In this document: piece after piece, positions 15,950 to 23,958 of the stretch
How positions within the stretch are numbered: the stretch's first letter is position 1
How the letters are laid out: every line of letters begins with the position of its first letter
Origin: a virus
Virus record (IMG/VR): IMGVR_UViG_3300008262_004183
Span: 1 to 34,933 of that record
DNA length: 34,933 nt
Direction: 5' to 3' (one strand)
Program-made: the position numbers and the translations under genes
Notes under the pieces: model-generated
What the model saw: the letters and a program-made list of their open reading frames with translations, nothing else
Databases searched by the model: none
Told to the model about the DNA's origin: nothing

Positions 15950-15977
15950 ATTATACTTTCTTATTGATCGTTGTCAA
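15950..15977 (-). promoter_or_regulatory. Consensus sigma70 promoter for the queD-like/uvsE operon
   Basis: On the minus strand, TTGACA (15977..15972), a 16-base spacer and TATAAT (15955..15950) give a full consensus promoter. The -35 box lies inside the 3' end of the 112-residue gene. Recognition by unmodified host RNA polymerase, and so early expression of the queD-like, 54-residue, uvsE and DUF465-like genes, is inferred. Confidence 0.8.
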
Positions 15978-16299
15978 TAATATTGGTAACTATTTTTAAA
16001 TCAGGCCGCCCACCGTTTTGAATTCTAAGCTCTTCTAGTTTCTTTGATACTATATCAAAGTGATCATCAGTATCTTTCATAATAGCCAACATTGTAACCA
16101 TAGTTGAAAGACTCCAATGCCACCAACTAATACAAGTTATACTTAAAATGATTAATCCTGTGTAGAAAATTGTTGCCCAATGTGTACCGTAATATAGGTA
16201 CATAGATGCCGAAATCGCGCAGAATAATGCTGGTGCGATTACTGAGTAGATTCTCCAGCCTTTGATTTGTTTATAAAGTTCTTTAGTTATTGGTCCCAT
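15961..16299 (-). CDS. Small two-helix membrane protein, function unknown
   Basis: The 112-residue protein has two hydrophobic stretches, at about 17-37 (Y-S-V-I-A-P-A-L-F-C-A-I-S) and 41-58 (W-A-T-I-F-Y-T-G-L-I-I-L). A W-W-H-W cluster and a charged C-terminal part with a short helix (D-I-V-S-K-K-L-E-E-L) follow. No enzyme or holin signature is recognised; a holin-like or membrane-anchoring role cannot be excluded. A late-like AATAAATA lies 24 bases before the ATG, and an AAGG ribosome site is present. Its 3' end carries the -35 box of the next operon. Confidence 0.65.
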   Translation of the reverse strand: MGPITKELYKQIKGWRIYSVIAPALFCAISASMYLYYGTHWATIFYTGLIILSITCISWWHWSLSTMVTMLAIMKDTDDHFDIVSKKLEELRIQNGGRPDLKIVTNIIDNDQ

Positions 16300-16322
16300 G
16301 ATAATTTGCCTTAGTAGACAAA

Positions 16323-16330
16323 TATTTATT
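16323..16330 (-). promoter_or_regulatory. Possible late promoter (AATAAATA)
   Basis: The minus strand reads AATAAATA, one mismatch to the late core, 24 bases before the ATG of the 112-residue membrane protein, in the 63-base gap after the 501-residue gene. Confidence 0.45.
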
Positions 16331-16362
16331 GGTGAGGAAACAAGAATTAAAATCTAAGATAA

Positions 16363-17868
16363 TTATTGTCTTGCAATGGCTCCGAACGGTGCCCAAACAC
16401 CAGGCTCGCCGTCAGAAATACATACCCATCCAATGTAGTTATCTAGTTGTGGATTTTCATTCCACACTATGTCGCCTTTTCGATAACTTCCGTTAATTGG
16501 CATGTTTGATCCTACTGACATTTTTTTGCCGCCAAATCCAATAGAACCTTTAACATTTAAGTCAACAGTTGGATCTGAATTGTTAATGCCAATTGACACA
16601 GGCCCAAACATTTTAACAGGCCGTCTTAAATTTATTTTATTGCCTATAGAAATTTCATCTAACCCAGCATAGATAATATCATCGTCGTTTATTGATGCGT
16701 GGAAATGACTGCTAGAATTAAATTTTGATCCTGTAATTGTTAAACTGTTATTTGTATCGTTTAATATTATATTACTGGCTAAGATTGTTCCTCTTGATGC
16801 ATTAACATCACTTAAAAATACAGCTGACCCTTGAACCGCTAGGCTTGTTAGAGTTCCTAGACTGGATAGATTAGATGAGGTTACTGTATCACCTAATTTG
16901 TCTGTTGAAAGAATTTGTGCGCCATTAATGTAGTAAGATTGATTTTGTCCAATGTCAAAAGACTCACTAGTCCACACTCGATCAGGATTGGCCATTAATA
17001 ATAACGATTTTGGCGTACCTGTTCCTGACCAAAGAAGCCCTAATCCGTAACAAGATTGAGATCTTGTTGTTTTAAAATCTAAAGAACTGTTTCTCTCAAG
17101 TCTAGTATCTGTTACTAAATTATCAACTGTAAGTGTTCCGTGAACAATTAAATTGCCGGTTTTGTGTATTGAGTCACCAATAACAACTTCTCCGCTATTT
17201 TTAATAGTAACTCTAGCTGTGTTGTCTGTTATAAACGATAGATGATGATTGCTATATGTACCAATAGTGGCATAGTTTGCAGTCAATGAACCTATTGAAA
17301 TTTCAACATCGTTTTCTACTATAGAGATTGCTGTGTTAGGTTCATCAGTGCCTAGACCTAAACGTCCGAGTGCGCTATTAAAGGTAGCAAATTCTGATAG
17401 TGTTACATCGCCAGTAACGGTTAAATTTTTAAGTGTTCCTACTTCTTTTAGATTACTTTTAGTAATTTGGGAACCAAGAGCTGTTTGACTTATTACAGGG
17501 ACGTTATCAATTTTAAAAGACTTACCAGAATCTAAATCCAAATCCCCAGAAACCCATATCCTACCGCCGTCTCTGTAGGCCAATCGTGTGCTACCATTGC
17601 CCCAAGTCCAGCTAAATCCTTTTCCGTTGAGTTCTTCTTCTGTGGGAAATATCCAATTTCCTGCATCTAAAATATTCCCGCTTTCGGTAACAAGATTTTT
17701 AACTCTTATAGTAGTAGCTTCAATTGTTTGGGCATTAAGATATCCTTCAAGGATAATAGGCCCAACAATGTTCAGTTGGCCAGTATGGTGTACTGATCCT
17801 TCTAGCTTAGATAGTTCTAGCTTGTCAATTACAATTTTATCGTTTTGTATAGAAAAAAGTTGGCTCAT
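16363..17868 (-). CDS. Virion structural / tail-fibre-like protein (501 residues)
   Basis: The protein is made of beta-type, Gly/Thr/Ser-rich repeats such as G-N-L-I-V-H-G-T-L-T-V-D-N-L and L-G-T-L-K-N-L-T-V-T-G-D-V-T-L. This style is common in phage fibres and adhesins; a repeated motif with S-S-L-G-T-L-T-S-L-A-V-Q-G occurs near 360. The compact C-terminal part (about 455-501: S-Y-R-K-G-D-I-V-W-N-E, I-G-W-V-C-I-S-D-G-E-P-G-V-W) ends in a Trp-rich motif typical of small C-terminal modules in marine phage fibre proteins, perhaps the exposed tip. No enzymatic motif is seen. It has its own late promoter (17887-17894) and a purine-rich ribosome site (GAAGAGAG), and begins just after the terminator of the preceding unit. 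Confidence 0.75.
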   Translation of the reverse strand: MSQLFSIQNDKIVIDKLELSKLEGSVHHTGQLNIVGPIILEGYLNAQTIEATTIRVKNLVTESGNILDAGNWIFPTEEELNGKGFSWTWGNGSTRLAYRDGGRIWVSGDLDLDSGKSFKIDNVPVISQTALGSQITKSNLKEVGTLKNLTVTGDVTLSEFATFNSALGRLGLGTDEPNTAISIVENDVEISIGSLTANYATIGTYSNHHLSFITDNTARVTIKNSGEVVIGDSIHKTGNLIVHGTLTVDNLVTDTRLERNSSLDFKTTRSQSCYGLGLLWSGTGTPKSLLLMANPDRVWTSESFDIGQNQSYYINGAQILSTDKLGDTVTSSNLSSLGTLTSLAVQGSAVFLSDVNASRGTILASNIILNDTNNSLTITGSKFNSSSHFHASINDDDIIYAGLDEISIGNKINLRRPVKMFGPVSIGINNSDPTVDLNVKGSIGFGGKKMSVGSNMPINGSYRKGDIVWNENPQLDNYIGWVCISDGEPGVWAPFGAIARQ

Positions 17869-17886
17869 AATATATCTCTCTTCCAG

Positions 17887-17894
17887 TATTTATC
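17887..17894 (-). promoter_or_regulatory. T4-like late promoter (GATAAATA)
   Basis: The minus strand reads GATAAATAC (17894..17886), the same nonamer found before the Fe-S carrier gene. It lies 18 bases before the ATG of the 501-residue virion gene and just downstream of a terminator. Confidence 0.65.
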
Positions 17895-17920
17895 TGAAGT
17901 ATGAGCAACTGATCGTCAAA

Positions 17921-17946
17921 AAAATAGGGCCTTTCGGCCCTATTTT
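17921..17946 (-). terminator. Strong intrinsic terminator
   Basis: A perfect 11-bp stem, AAAATAGGGCC paired with GGCCCTATTTT, has a four-base loop. On the minus strand it is followed by a run of seven T. It overlaps the stop codon of the 396-residue gene and isolates it from the virion gene downstream. Confidence 0.9.
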
Positions 17947-19135
17947 ATGCTACTTTAAGTAGTATGGTGTCTTCGTTAATGCGACCGTTCATTTTAGTGT
18001 CAGTAGCATTAATATCTTCTAAGAACTTACGCAACTGTACCTTACCAGCAGCCTTAAACTCTTTAAGTTTTTCTTCTGGCTTACGGATAGTTTTTTGAAC
18101 ACTCATATTCTCATTAAAGCCAGTGATGCTAGTGCCTTTAACACCTAGCTCGTTAAATTCGCCGGCAACATATCTGCCAAGTTTACGAGTTTTAGTGTTA
18201 AACACCCACAGTTCTTTACTACCAATAATGTCAGTAGGGCTAACAGATACAAGTTTTAAAGGCTCGTCGGTCTTTTTATACTTGAGTTTAGCAACAATCT
18301 TTTCAGCAGGAACAGCCTTACGAGCACGTGGCTTCTTGTTAACTTTGGCTTCTTGCATGAGCATATTGCAAGCACTCTCAACTTCTTGCAAGAATTCAAT
18401 TAGCTTCTTAATTTGTTTACGGCTACGATGACTGTAACCTTCACGTAACTGTTCGTCGGCATTGCCGCCAGACAATTCAAGAAGTTCTGCTAGATCGCGA
18501 GCATAAAAGTCACGAATAATACGAGCATGAGCTGCTTTGGCCTGCTTGCCTTTGAGCAAGTTAAGAACCTTAAATGCCTTAGGATCAAAAGATTCTGGAT
18601 CCTTTTGCCATGCTTCGTAGGCATCTTCAATTTCTTCAGTCATTGCAAAAGTAGCTTCACGCACACGATCCTGAATAGTAACAACAGGCCCTGCTGGTTT
18701 GACTTCTTTCTTTTCTTCTTCCTCAATGTCGTATTTTCCACTCTCCATTGATTCGACAATGGCATTACGCAACCATTCAGAACTGTCTCGACCGTTGTTA
18801 AAATCAGTACGCTTAGGAGTCATGCCACGCAAAAGACAACTGGCAACAGCACCCATAGTACCACTAATACGGCTATCCTTTACCTTTTTAATTGCAGCAA
18901 TATCTTTTTTAGAACAGCCAACAGACTCCATCCATTTGAGAACAGCCGGCTTAGCAAATTTGCCATCAGTTTCTAACCGATAGTAATCCATACTACGTCG
19001 AAAGTGTGCATAAAATTGATCGGTACTCCAATTCTCGCAACCATCCCAAGTAGGGCTAGTGTCCTTAACTGCACGGGTACGATGAGCTATAACTTGCTTT
19101 TTAGTTACTCGAGTTTTGGTTGCGATTTTTGCCAT
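17945..19135 (-). CDS. Conserved phage protein of unknown function (396 residues)
   Basis: The start chosen is the ATG at 19135, eight bases after a GGAG; a GTG at 19144 directly abuts that GGAG and is unlikely. I do not recognise the family. The N-terminus is basic (M-A-K-I-A-T-K-T-R-V-T-K-K-Q), residues around 30-110 are Trp/Tyr-containing (W-S-T-D-Q-F-Y-A-H-F-R-R-S-M), and an acidic E-E-E-E-K-K-E run lies near 140. A helical middle and a basic K-K-P-R-A-R-K stretch near 270 follow. Overall it is soluble and highly charged with no signal peptide, which would fit nucleic-acid binding, but this is only a guess. It forms its own unit, from a consensus promoter overlapped by a perfect dyad to a strong terminator, so it is probably early and separately controlled. 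Confidence 0.7.
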   Translation of the reverse strand: MAKIATKTRVTKKQVIAHRTRAVKDTSPTWDGCENWSTDQFYAHFRRSMDYYRLETDGKFAKPAVLKWMESVGCSKKDIAAIKKVKDSRISGTMGAVASCLLRGMTPKRTDFNNGRDSSEWLRNAIVESMESGKYDIEEEEKKEVKPAGPVVTIQDRVREATFAMTEEIEDAYEAWQKDPESFDPKAFKVLNLLKGKQAKAAHARIIRDFYARDLAELLELSGGNADEQLREGYSHRSRKQIKKLIEFLQEVESACNMLMQEAKVNKKPRARKAVPAEKIVAKLKYKKTDEPLKLVSVSPTDIIGSKELWVFNTKTRKLGRYVAGEFNELGVKGTSITGFNENMSVQKTIRKPEEKLKEFKAAGKVQLRKFLEDINATDTKMNGRINEDTILLKVA

Positions 19136-19156
19136 TTGGGTCACTCCTAATGTTTA

Positions 19157-19172
19157 ACAATACTAGTATTGT
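19157..19172. promoter_or_regulatory. 16-bp perfect dyad overlapping a -10 box (possible operator)
   Basis: ACAATACTAGTATTGT is a perfect inverted repeat covering five of the six bases of the -10 box at 19168-19173. It would suit a dimeric repressor site, or form a hairpin at the start of the transcript. Confidence 0.5.
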
Positions 19173-19196
19173 ACAGTCTTTTGAATCTGTTGTCAA
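19168..19196 (-). promoter_or_regulatory. Consensus sigma70 promoter for the 396-residue gene
   Basis: On the minus strand TTGACA (19196..19191), a 17-base spacer and TACAAT (19173..19168) form a near-perfect promoter about 33 bases before the ATG. It lies between the end of the biosynthetic cluster and the 396-residue gene. Confidence 0.85.
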
Positions 19197-19217
19197 CTAA
19201 TTTTGGCTAGCTCAAAT

Positions 19218-19970
19218 TTACAATCTTTGTATATCATTTTCGGTACATTGTTCACCGTACTGTATTTCAACAATCCTACACGGTTCGTCAAACGGGTTAG
19301 TTAACTGATGCCATAAACCAACAGGAATATGTTGGAACTGGTGTAAGATACGTTCCTGCTCACCGTCGCCAAAATTTACTACACATCGTCCTTCAGATAT
19401 GTGCCAATGCTCTGCCCGATGATGATGTCTCTGCATACTTAAACTTTTGCCGGGCATCACTGTAAGTTCTTTTACCTTGGTTCCCGGTATCTCATGTAAT
19501 ACACGATAATACCCCCAAGGTCTTTCAGTCTTCGGTGCTTTCCATTCTTGTAAAATCCATCTACTAGAGTTTTGCTTGTCAAATCCGCCTACCCCAAACG
19601 TAAATGTAAGATTATCATCTTTGACGTCCATTTCTGGAATGTTAGCGTGTGTTCGATCTCCACCATTGGCAAATATTAATTTAGCGTCGGGATAATGTGC
19701 TCGGACCTGTTGTATAAAGTGTCTAGCAGATCCGTCAGTATCGTCAAATGTGTAAACTTCATCTACCATTGATAGATTGTTTATTATACATAGTCGTTCG
19801 TTCCAAGGCATAAAGGCACGCCCTTTTTTACGCTCTAACCATTCATCTGAATTTAATCCAACAATTAACATATCGCCAAGTGTCTTGGCTTGTTTAAAAT
19901 AGGCGATGTGACCAGAATGGAGGGGATCAAACCCACCAGTAACTAATACTATGTTCACAATTTTTTCCAT
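19218..19970 (-). CDS. Nucleotidyltransferase-cupin fusion (TagD/RfaE-like plus sugar-isomerase-type cupin)
   Basis: Residues 1-140 are a small cytidylyltransferase-type domain with G-G-F-D-P-L-H-S-G-H (12-21), G-L-N-S-D-E-W-L (38-45), a W-N-E-R motif (56-59) and a K-Q-N-S-S-R-W-I-L motif (132-140). Residues about 148-240 are a cupin like the C-terminal part of type II mannose-6-phosphate isomerase (R-P-W-G-Y-Y, then L-S-M-Q-R-H-H-H-R-A-E-H-W-H-I), with likely metal ligands His182-184, Glu187 and His188. Known relatives activate glycerol-, ribitol- or heptose-phosphates with CTP or ATP, and the cupin acts on hexose phosphates. Such a protein could make a nucleotide-activated sugar or polyol. 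ATG at 19970 or GTG at 19958 (GTGA overlap with the upstream stop) are both possible. Last gene of the long operon. Confidence 0.85.
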   Translation of the reverse strand: MEKIVNIVLVTGGFDPLHSGHIAYFKQAKTLGDMLIVGLNSDEWLERKKGRAFMPWNERLCIINNLSMVDEVYTFDDTDGSARHFIQQVRAHYPDAKLIFANGGDRTHANIPEMDVKDDNLTFTFGVGGFDKQNSSRWILQEWKAPKTERPWGYYRVLHEIPGTKVKELTVMPGKSLSMQRHHHRAEHWHISEGRCVVNFGDGEQERILHQFQHIPVGLWHQLTNPFDEPCRIVEIQYGEQCTENDIQRL

Positions 19971-21472
19971 TCATTATAAAGATTGGCTAGTTCTGGAAAA
20001 GTTTTTTCGAGACTAGTTCCTTTACGACTATCGTATTCTGTAAAGTATTGAGCAAAATTCTTTCTATTAATAGTTTGGTTAGCCGGTCTTTCTCGCATAA
20101 CAGCTAAATTACGTTTAACTTTTTCAATCTCAAAGTCGTAAAATCCATCAAAGTTTCCAACATCGATATTGTTCTCCATGAACACAATCGCTTCTTCTAA
20201 GTACCTTTCGAATTCTTCAGGCAAAATATGTATGTTCTGCCAAGCTGGATTTCTAAGCAATGGCACATCAAACCAAATCCGTTGGCGCGGGTGTACTTCG
20301 TAGTCTGGATGAGTGTTATACGGATCATGTATAGGAATGCGTTTAATACCCTGTGCATGACGATTATATGCTGTACGTAGGTCTAAAATATATTGTAAAA
20401 ACTCTTTAAACTTCGGAACACTTAATGCATTGAATGTGTTAATAAATGTCAATGTTGTATTACTTGTATCAGCAAGTAGATGCCTTACATTCTTTTGAAG
20501 GACAGAATAATCTAGGCCTGAACGAATATATTCCGCTTGGCCACCAACGCTGTCGAGACTTACAAATACAGCAAAGTTTTTTACAGCCATATTTACGTAC
20601 CAATGATTTCCTGATCCAGGATTCCAGCGTTCCTTATCTTCCCAAATTTTTATTTCTTCTAACTTTTTAAGTTTTTCAATAAACTTTCCAAACAGCTCAG
20701 GTTTCGGCGGACACATATTTGTTGTAACACTAACTTCAAGCCATTGGTTAGGATTTTCGTAGATGTAGTCTAACACTTTAAACGTGTTAGCATCCATCAA
20801 CGGTTCTCCACCAGTCATTCTTAAGACTTCTAATTTTTTGTATAAGTCTGGCCACCACTTCCAAAACGCTTCAAGATATGGATTATCTTCTTGTCTTACT
20901 TTTAAAGGCATTACACCTGCTGTCGTTAATGCATCAATATTGTTATGTTCAGTAGGAGACCCTTGAGAAGTTAGAATAGAGTATGGGCCAAATTCTTTAA
21001 CCTCATCTTCCCAAGCTGTTGAAAGGTGCGGACTACAGTACATGCATTTAAAATTACATGCCTGGTTAAAGTTCACTTCAACATACCGAGGCGTAACATC
21101 ACCAGTATCCATTGCCTCAAAGATGTCATACCTTGCATTTTGAGCCCAGTACTCTCCGCTACGATATATTCTATCGCTTCGGCCACCTACATCTTCAATT
21201 TTCCAGCAATAGCTACATCCCTGCGGGCGTTCGCCGCGTAACATCATACCTCGTTCTTTTTTCTTCTGTTCAGTGTTATGTAAAGCACTAGGGTTCTTTT
21301 GAAGCTGGCTAATATCAATACTGTGCAACGGTGGATGATAGCAACTTTGAGTCATACCGTTAGTAAGGTGCATAGATACCTGTGCCCATTTTGCATAGCA
21401 CATTGTTTTACTAATTCGGTTTAGTTGATGCTCTGCTTTATCTGCGTTATCATTGTAGTTGCTCATAGCCAT
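19955..21472 (-). CDS. Twitch-domain radical SAM protein (copy 1)
   Basis: The radical SAM cluster motif is Cys139-x3-Cys143-x2-Cys146 (Q-A-C-N-F-K-C-M-Y-C-S-P), followed by a G-G-E-P motif. Ahead of it an N-terminal domain holds Cys25, Cys44, Cys86 and Cys89, which suits an auxiliary-cluster (twitch) domain placed at the N-terminus. The C-terminus is charged and helical and ends F-T-E-Y-D-S-R-K-G-T. The enzyme should cleave SAM to a 5'-deoxyadenosyl radical and modify a substrate not identifiable here. It is a clear paralogue of the protein at 29501-30895, with identical spacing of the radical SAM cysteines. The start is ATG at 21472 or 21466; the second overlaps the upstream stop and is better spaced from AGGA. 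The protein is cytoplasmic. Confidence 0.88.
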   Translation of the reverse strand: MAMSNYNDNADKAEHQLNRISKTMCYAKWAQVSMHLTNGMTQSCYHPPLHSIDISQLQKNPSALHNTEQKKKERGMMLRGERPQGCSYCWKIEDVGGRSDRIYRSGEYWAQNARYDIFEAMDTGDVTPRYVEVNFNQACNFKCMYCSPHLSTAWEDEVKEFGPYSILTSQGSPTEHNNIDALTTAGVMPLKVRQEDNPYLEAFWKWWPDLYKKLEVLRMTGGEPLMDANTFKVLDYIYENPNQWLEVSVTTNMCPPKPELFGKFIEKLKKLEEIKIWEDKERWNPGSGNHWYVNMAVKNFAVFVSLDSVGGQAEYIRSGLDYSVLQKNVRHLLADTSNTTLTFINTFNALSVPKFKEFLQYILDLRTAYNRHAQGIKRIPIHDPYNTHPDYEVHPRQRIWFDVPLLRNPAWQNIHILPEEFERYLEEAIVFMENNIDVGNFDGFYDFEIEKVKRNLAVMRERPANQTINRKNFAQYFTEYDSRKGTSLEKTFPELANLYNEWKKL

Positions 21473-22131
21473 CCTAGCTTTGTTAGTTCTTCTTTTAGAT
21501 AATTATTAGCAAAATGCACGTATGCCTCTTCGTCTGGGTGTGTATCGTCTTGCAAGGGTAAATTGTTTTCGATTGTGTAGCTGAATATTGATTTATCTAA
21601 GAAATCTATTTTGTTACTTATTAAGTAGTTGTCAAAAGTTTTGTGAAATGCTTTTGGTATTGCCTGGTCCCACCCTTTGATCACTAATAGGTTGTTGGTA
21701 AATTTTTTAATAATTTTAAAATAAAATAACAACTCTTGTAAAACTTCTGCGCTGTCTACTAAAACATCCTTGCACTCTTTATGATAAAACAAGTAATCAA
21801 CTTGTTGACAACTATTAAGTAAATTAACTGATGATACTACAGTGCCCGGTGCTGGTCTTATTTTATTAAGTATGTGAGGGACTATACCTTCAGACTTACG
21901 TCTTTTATGTGACCTGCTCGCGCCAGTTATTTGCCATATGATTATATCGTTATCTGTAATGTTGTCGTTTAAGAGAAACTCTTGAAACCTTTTCATTTGC
22001 AACTGATTACTCGATCCCGGTATTGCGAGATTAACTAGGCAGAGGTTTGACTGGTTAGACAGTTCTTCTCCCCAGGTCTTTTTGAATCCCCAAGCCGATA
22101 AGCTACACCCTAGCACTATTAGTCTTTTCAT
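21463..22131 (-). CDS. SGNH/GDSL-hydrolase-like protein (222 residues)
   Basis: The block I motif is L-G-C-S-L-S with the nucleophile candidate Ser10 (Gly8-Cys9-Ser10 in place of G-D-S). A G-S-S-N-Q block (39-43) can supply the Gly and Asn of the oxyanion hole. The end has D-D-T-H-P-D with Asp195 and His198 spaced as the catalytic DxxH. The N-terminus is not a signal peptide. Members of this superfamily hydrolyse or transfer acyl groups, often acetyl groups on sugars. The ATG overlaps the stop of the preceding gene as ATGA, so it is tightly coupled to the next SGNH gene. Substrate unknown; a glycan O-acetyl group is a reasonable guess from its neighbours. Confidence 0.75.
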   Translation of the reverse strand: MKRLIVLGCSLSAWGFKKTWGEELSNQSNLCLVNLAIPGSSNQLQMKRFQEFLLNDNITDNDIIIWQITGASRSHKRRKSEGIVPHILNKIRPAPGTVVSSVNLLNSCQQVDYLFYHKECKDVLVDSAEVLQELLFYFKIIKKFTNNLLVIKGWDQAIPKAFHKTFDNYLISNKIDFLDKSIFSYTIENNLPLQDDTHPDEEAYVHFANNYLKEELTKLGWL

Positions 22132-22850
22132 TTTAACTTCTCGTAAAGGTACTTTGCTACTTCAAGAGCATCTTCAGCACCAGGGTGTAACAAGTCTCTA
22201 GCAGTTTGATTGTTTTTAAAATACTGGTCGCATCTCATGTAGTGTGCTGTCTCTGGAAAGAACGACACTGACACATACCGAGACCTTCCCTTCCACATTG
22301 CACTAGAGTTTCTACCTAAGTAGTAGTTCAAACACATCTCATTTGTGGGATTAATATATGTATTTGTCCAAAGGCTTGTTAGGTTAGTGTCTTCTATTTC
22401 TAAGTTGCTACCAAACAGAGTTTTATGGAATATTGACTTACTTACATCCATGTAACCGTTGCTGTAGTAGTATCTAAATCTGTTTGGTGCAGACCAGTTT
22501 ACTACCACTCCATAAGGTATATCAAACTTTTCTATAATTATAGAGCCGTGGTTAATCATTGAGTTATTAGAGCTACCCGGAACACCTAAGTTAATAACAG
22601 GTCTTCCTAACATTTTTTCTAAGTTGTAAGATATTGTTTCGTCCTCAGCTAGTCCAACTCCGTATGTACACGAGTCTCCTAAGAGTACAACAGAATTTTT
22701 CCAATCAATATCCTTCCATTCTTTAGTTCTAAACCCGCTTTGATTTTCAATGTACCTTACATCTTTAGTATGATACGTCCAGTCTTTGGGCATTTTTCTT
22801 TTGTTTAGGTACTTCTTTGTGTTATTAATCCAGGTGTTCATTGTTATCAT
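22128..22850 (-). CDS. SGNH/GDSL-hydrolase-like protein (240 residues)
   Basis: Block I is a standard L-G-D-S-C-T-Y-G-V-G (Ser60), and G-S-S-N-N at 92-96 supplies the oxyanion residues. D-L-L-H-P gives Asp219 and His222 as the catalytic pair, so a complete triad is visible. About 50 residues precede block I and are rich in Trp, Lys and Tyr. There is no signal peptide, so it should act in the cytoplasm of the infected cell. The first ATG (22850) is chosen because AAGGAA ends four bases before it; another ATG three codons later is less well placed. It begins one base after the stop of the SPASM radical SAM gene. Confidence 0.82.
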   Translation of the reverse strand: MITMNTWINNTKKYLNKRKMPKDWTYHTKDVRYIENQSGFRTKEWKDIDWKNSVVLLGDSCTYGVGLAEDETISYNLEKMLGRPVINLGVPGSSNNSMINHGSIIIEKFDIPYGVVVNWSAPNRFRYYYSNGYMDVSKSIFHKTLFGSNLEIEDTNLTSLWTNTYINPTNEMCLNYYLGRNSSAMWKGRSRYVSVSFFPETAHYMRCDQYFKNNQTARDLLHPGAEDALEVAKYLYEKLK

Positions 22851-22851
22851 A

Positions 22852-23958
22852 CTATTCCTTGTTAGCGAACAAGATGTCTATTGCCCGCTCTTTGTTTGCA
22901 CTCTTGCCACATTGTACCCAACATTGGGAAAGAGACTTTGACTCCCAAGAGTCGGTATAAACTTCTAAAATTTGGTTATCGAGTATTTCTTTTAAAGATC
23001 GGTGATTTAGATTATTTGTGATACCTAATTTAACTTGTAACTCTTGCATTTCTCTCGATTCTGGAACATACTGCGGGCCTTGCATCTTGTTACCTACAAA
23101 ACAACAAGGGTGTACCCTTCCAAGGGCATCAACATATATTTCAACAATTTCTTTTTGAGAGTAAGGTACTGGTGCATTTCTAAAAGACATACATTGGATG
23201 CAACCTTCTTCTTTTACTGGTTTTGGCAAATCAGCTCGCCACCCGACAGGAGCAGGAACATAATGTGTGTCAACTGGGTTGAATGCATGGTTAATAACAT
23301 ATTCAAGGTTATAGTCTTTGTCATAAACAGGCATACCAGTGCCATCAACACCAAATGGATTCTTAAGGACAAACCTAATATCGTATTTTTCTGCTAAATG
23401 TCTAGCTTGCTCAACTTGATGTACATTGTGTTGAAACTGTAAAAAGTCCCAGTGTGCTTCTGCTCCAGTTGCTTTATAAGATAGCATGTTCTCCCATACC
23501 TTGTGCCACCTTACGTTTTTACGATATATGTGATTAGTATCCTCTAAACCGTCAACTGAGAACGTGACTACTCTGTGTGGAATTATGCCGTTATACTCTT
23601 TTCTTTTAGCAAATAAGTTTCCTATCTTTGTAAAGTATTCTGTCCCTCTTAGACCACCGTTAGTGTTAAGTTGTATGTTTCCAGGACTGTATTCGCAGAT
23701 ATACTCTAGTATCTCATAGAGGTCGGTACACGTAATGGGATCGCCATGGGTGCCGCAAATAATCCAATTATAAACTCTACTTACTAGTTCAACTGGGAAC
23801 CAACTTTTAAATTGAGATATGGTTATGTCTGTTTGAATTAACGCAGGATCAACATTAGGGCTGTTCCTTAAAAACCTCGGACACCCCGGACATGCGGCAT
23901 TGCACTTAGTTGATAGTTCTAAGTGTATAGCGGAGATATCTTTATAATTCCAAGGCAT
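22852..23958 (-). CDS. Radical SAM protein with SPASM-type C-terminal cysteines
   Basis: The core motif is Cys19-x3-Cys23-x2-Cys26 (T-K-C-N-A-A-C-P-G-C-P), close to the N-terminus as in the SPASM group. Further cysteines near the C-terminus (G-C-I-Q-C-M, H-P-C-C-F-V-G-N, Q-C-W-V-Q-C-G) are arranged for one or two auxiliary Fe-S clusters. S-V-D-G-L and N-T-N-G-G match core strands. SPASM enzymes modify peptides, sugars or cofactors, and the substrate here is unknown. It differs from the two twitch proteins in this cluster and lies between SGNH genes; it overlaps the preceding SGNH gene by 17 bases. It is 368 residues long and looks intact. Confidence 0.88.
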   Translation of the reverse strand: MPWNYKDISAIHLELSTKCNAACPGCPRFLRNSPNVDPALIQTDITISQFKSWFPVELVSRVYNWIICGTHGDPITCTDLYEILEYICEYSPGNIQLNTNGGLRGTEYFTKIGNLFAKRKEYNGIIPHRVVTFSVDGLEDTNHIYRKNVRWHKVWENMLSYKATGAEAHWDFLQFQHNVHQVEQARHLAEKYDIRFVLKNPFGVDGTGMPVYDKDYNLEYVINHAFNPVDTHYVPAPVGWRADLPKPVKEEGCIQCMSFRNAPVPYSQKEIVEIYVDALGRVHPCCFVGNKMQGPQYVPESREMQELQVKLGITNNLNHRSLKEILDNQILEVYTDSWESKSLSQCWVQCGKSANKERAIDILFANKE

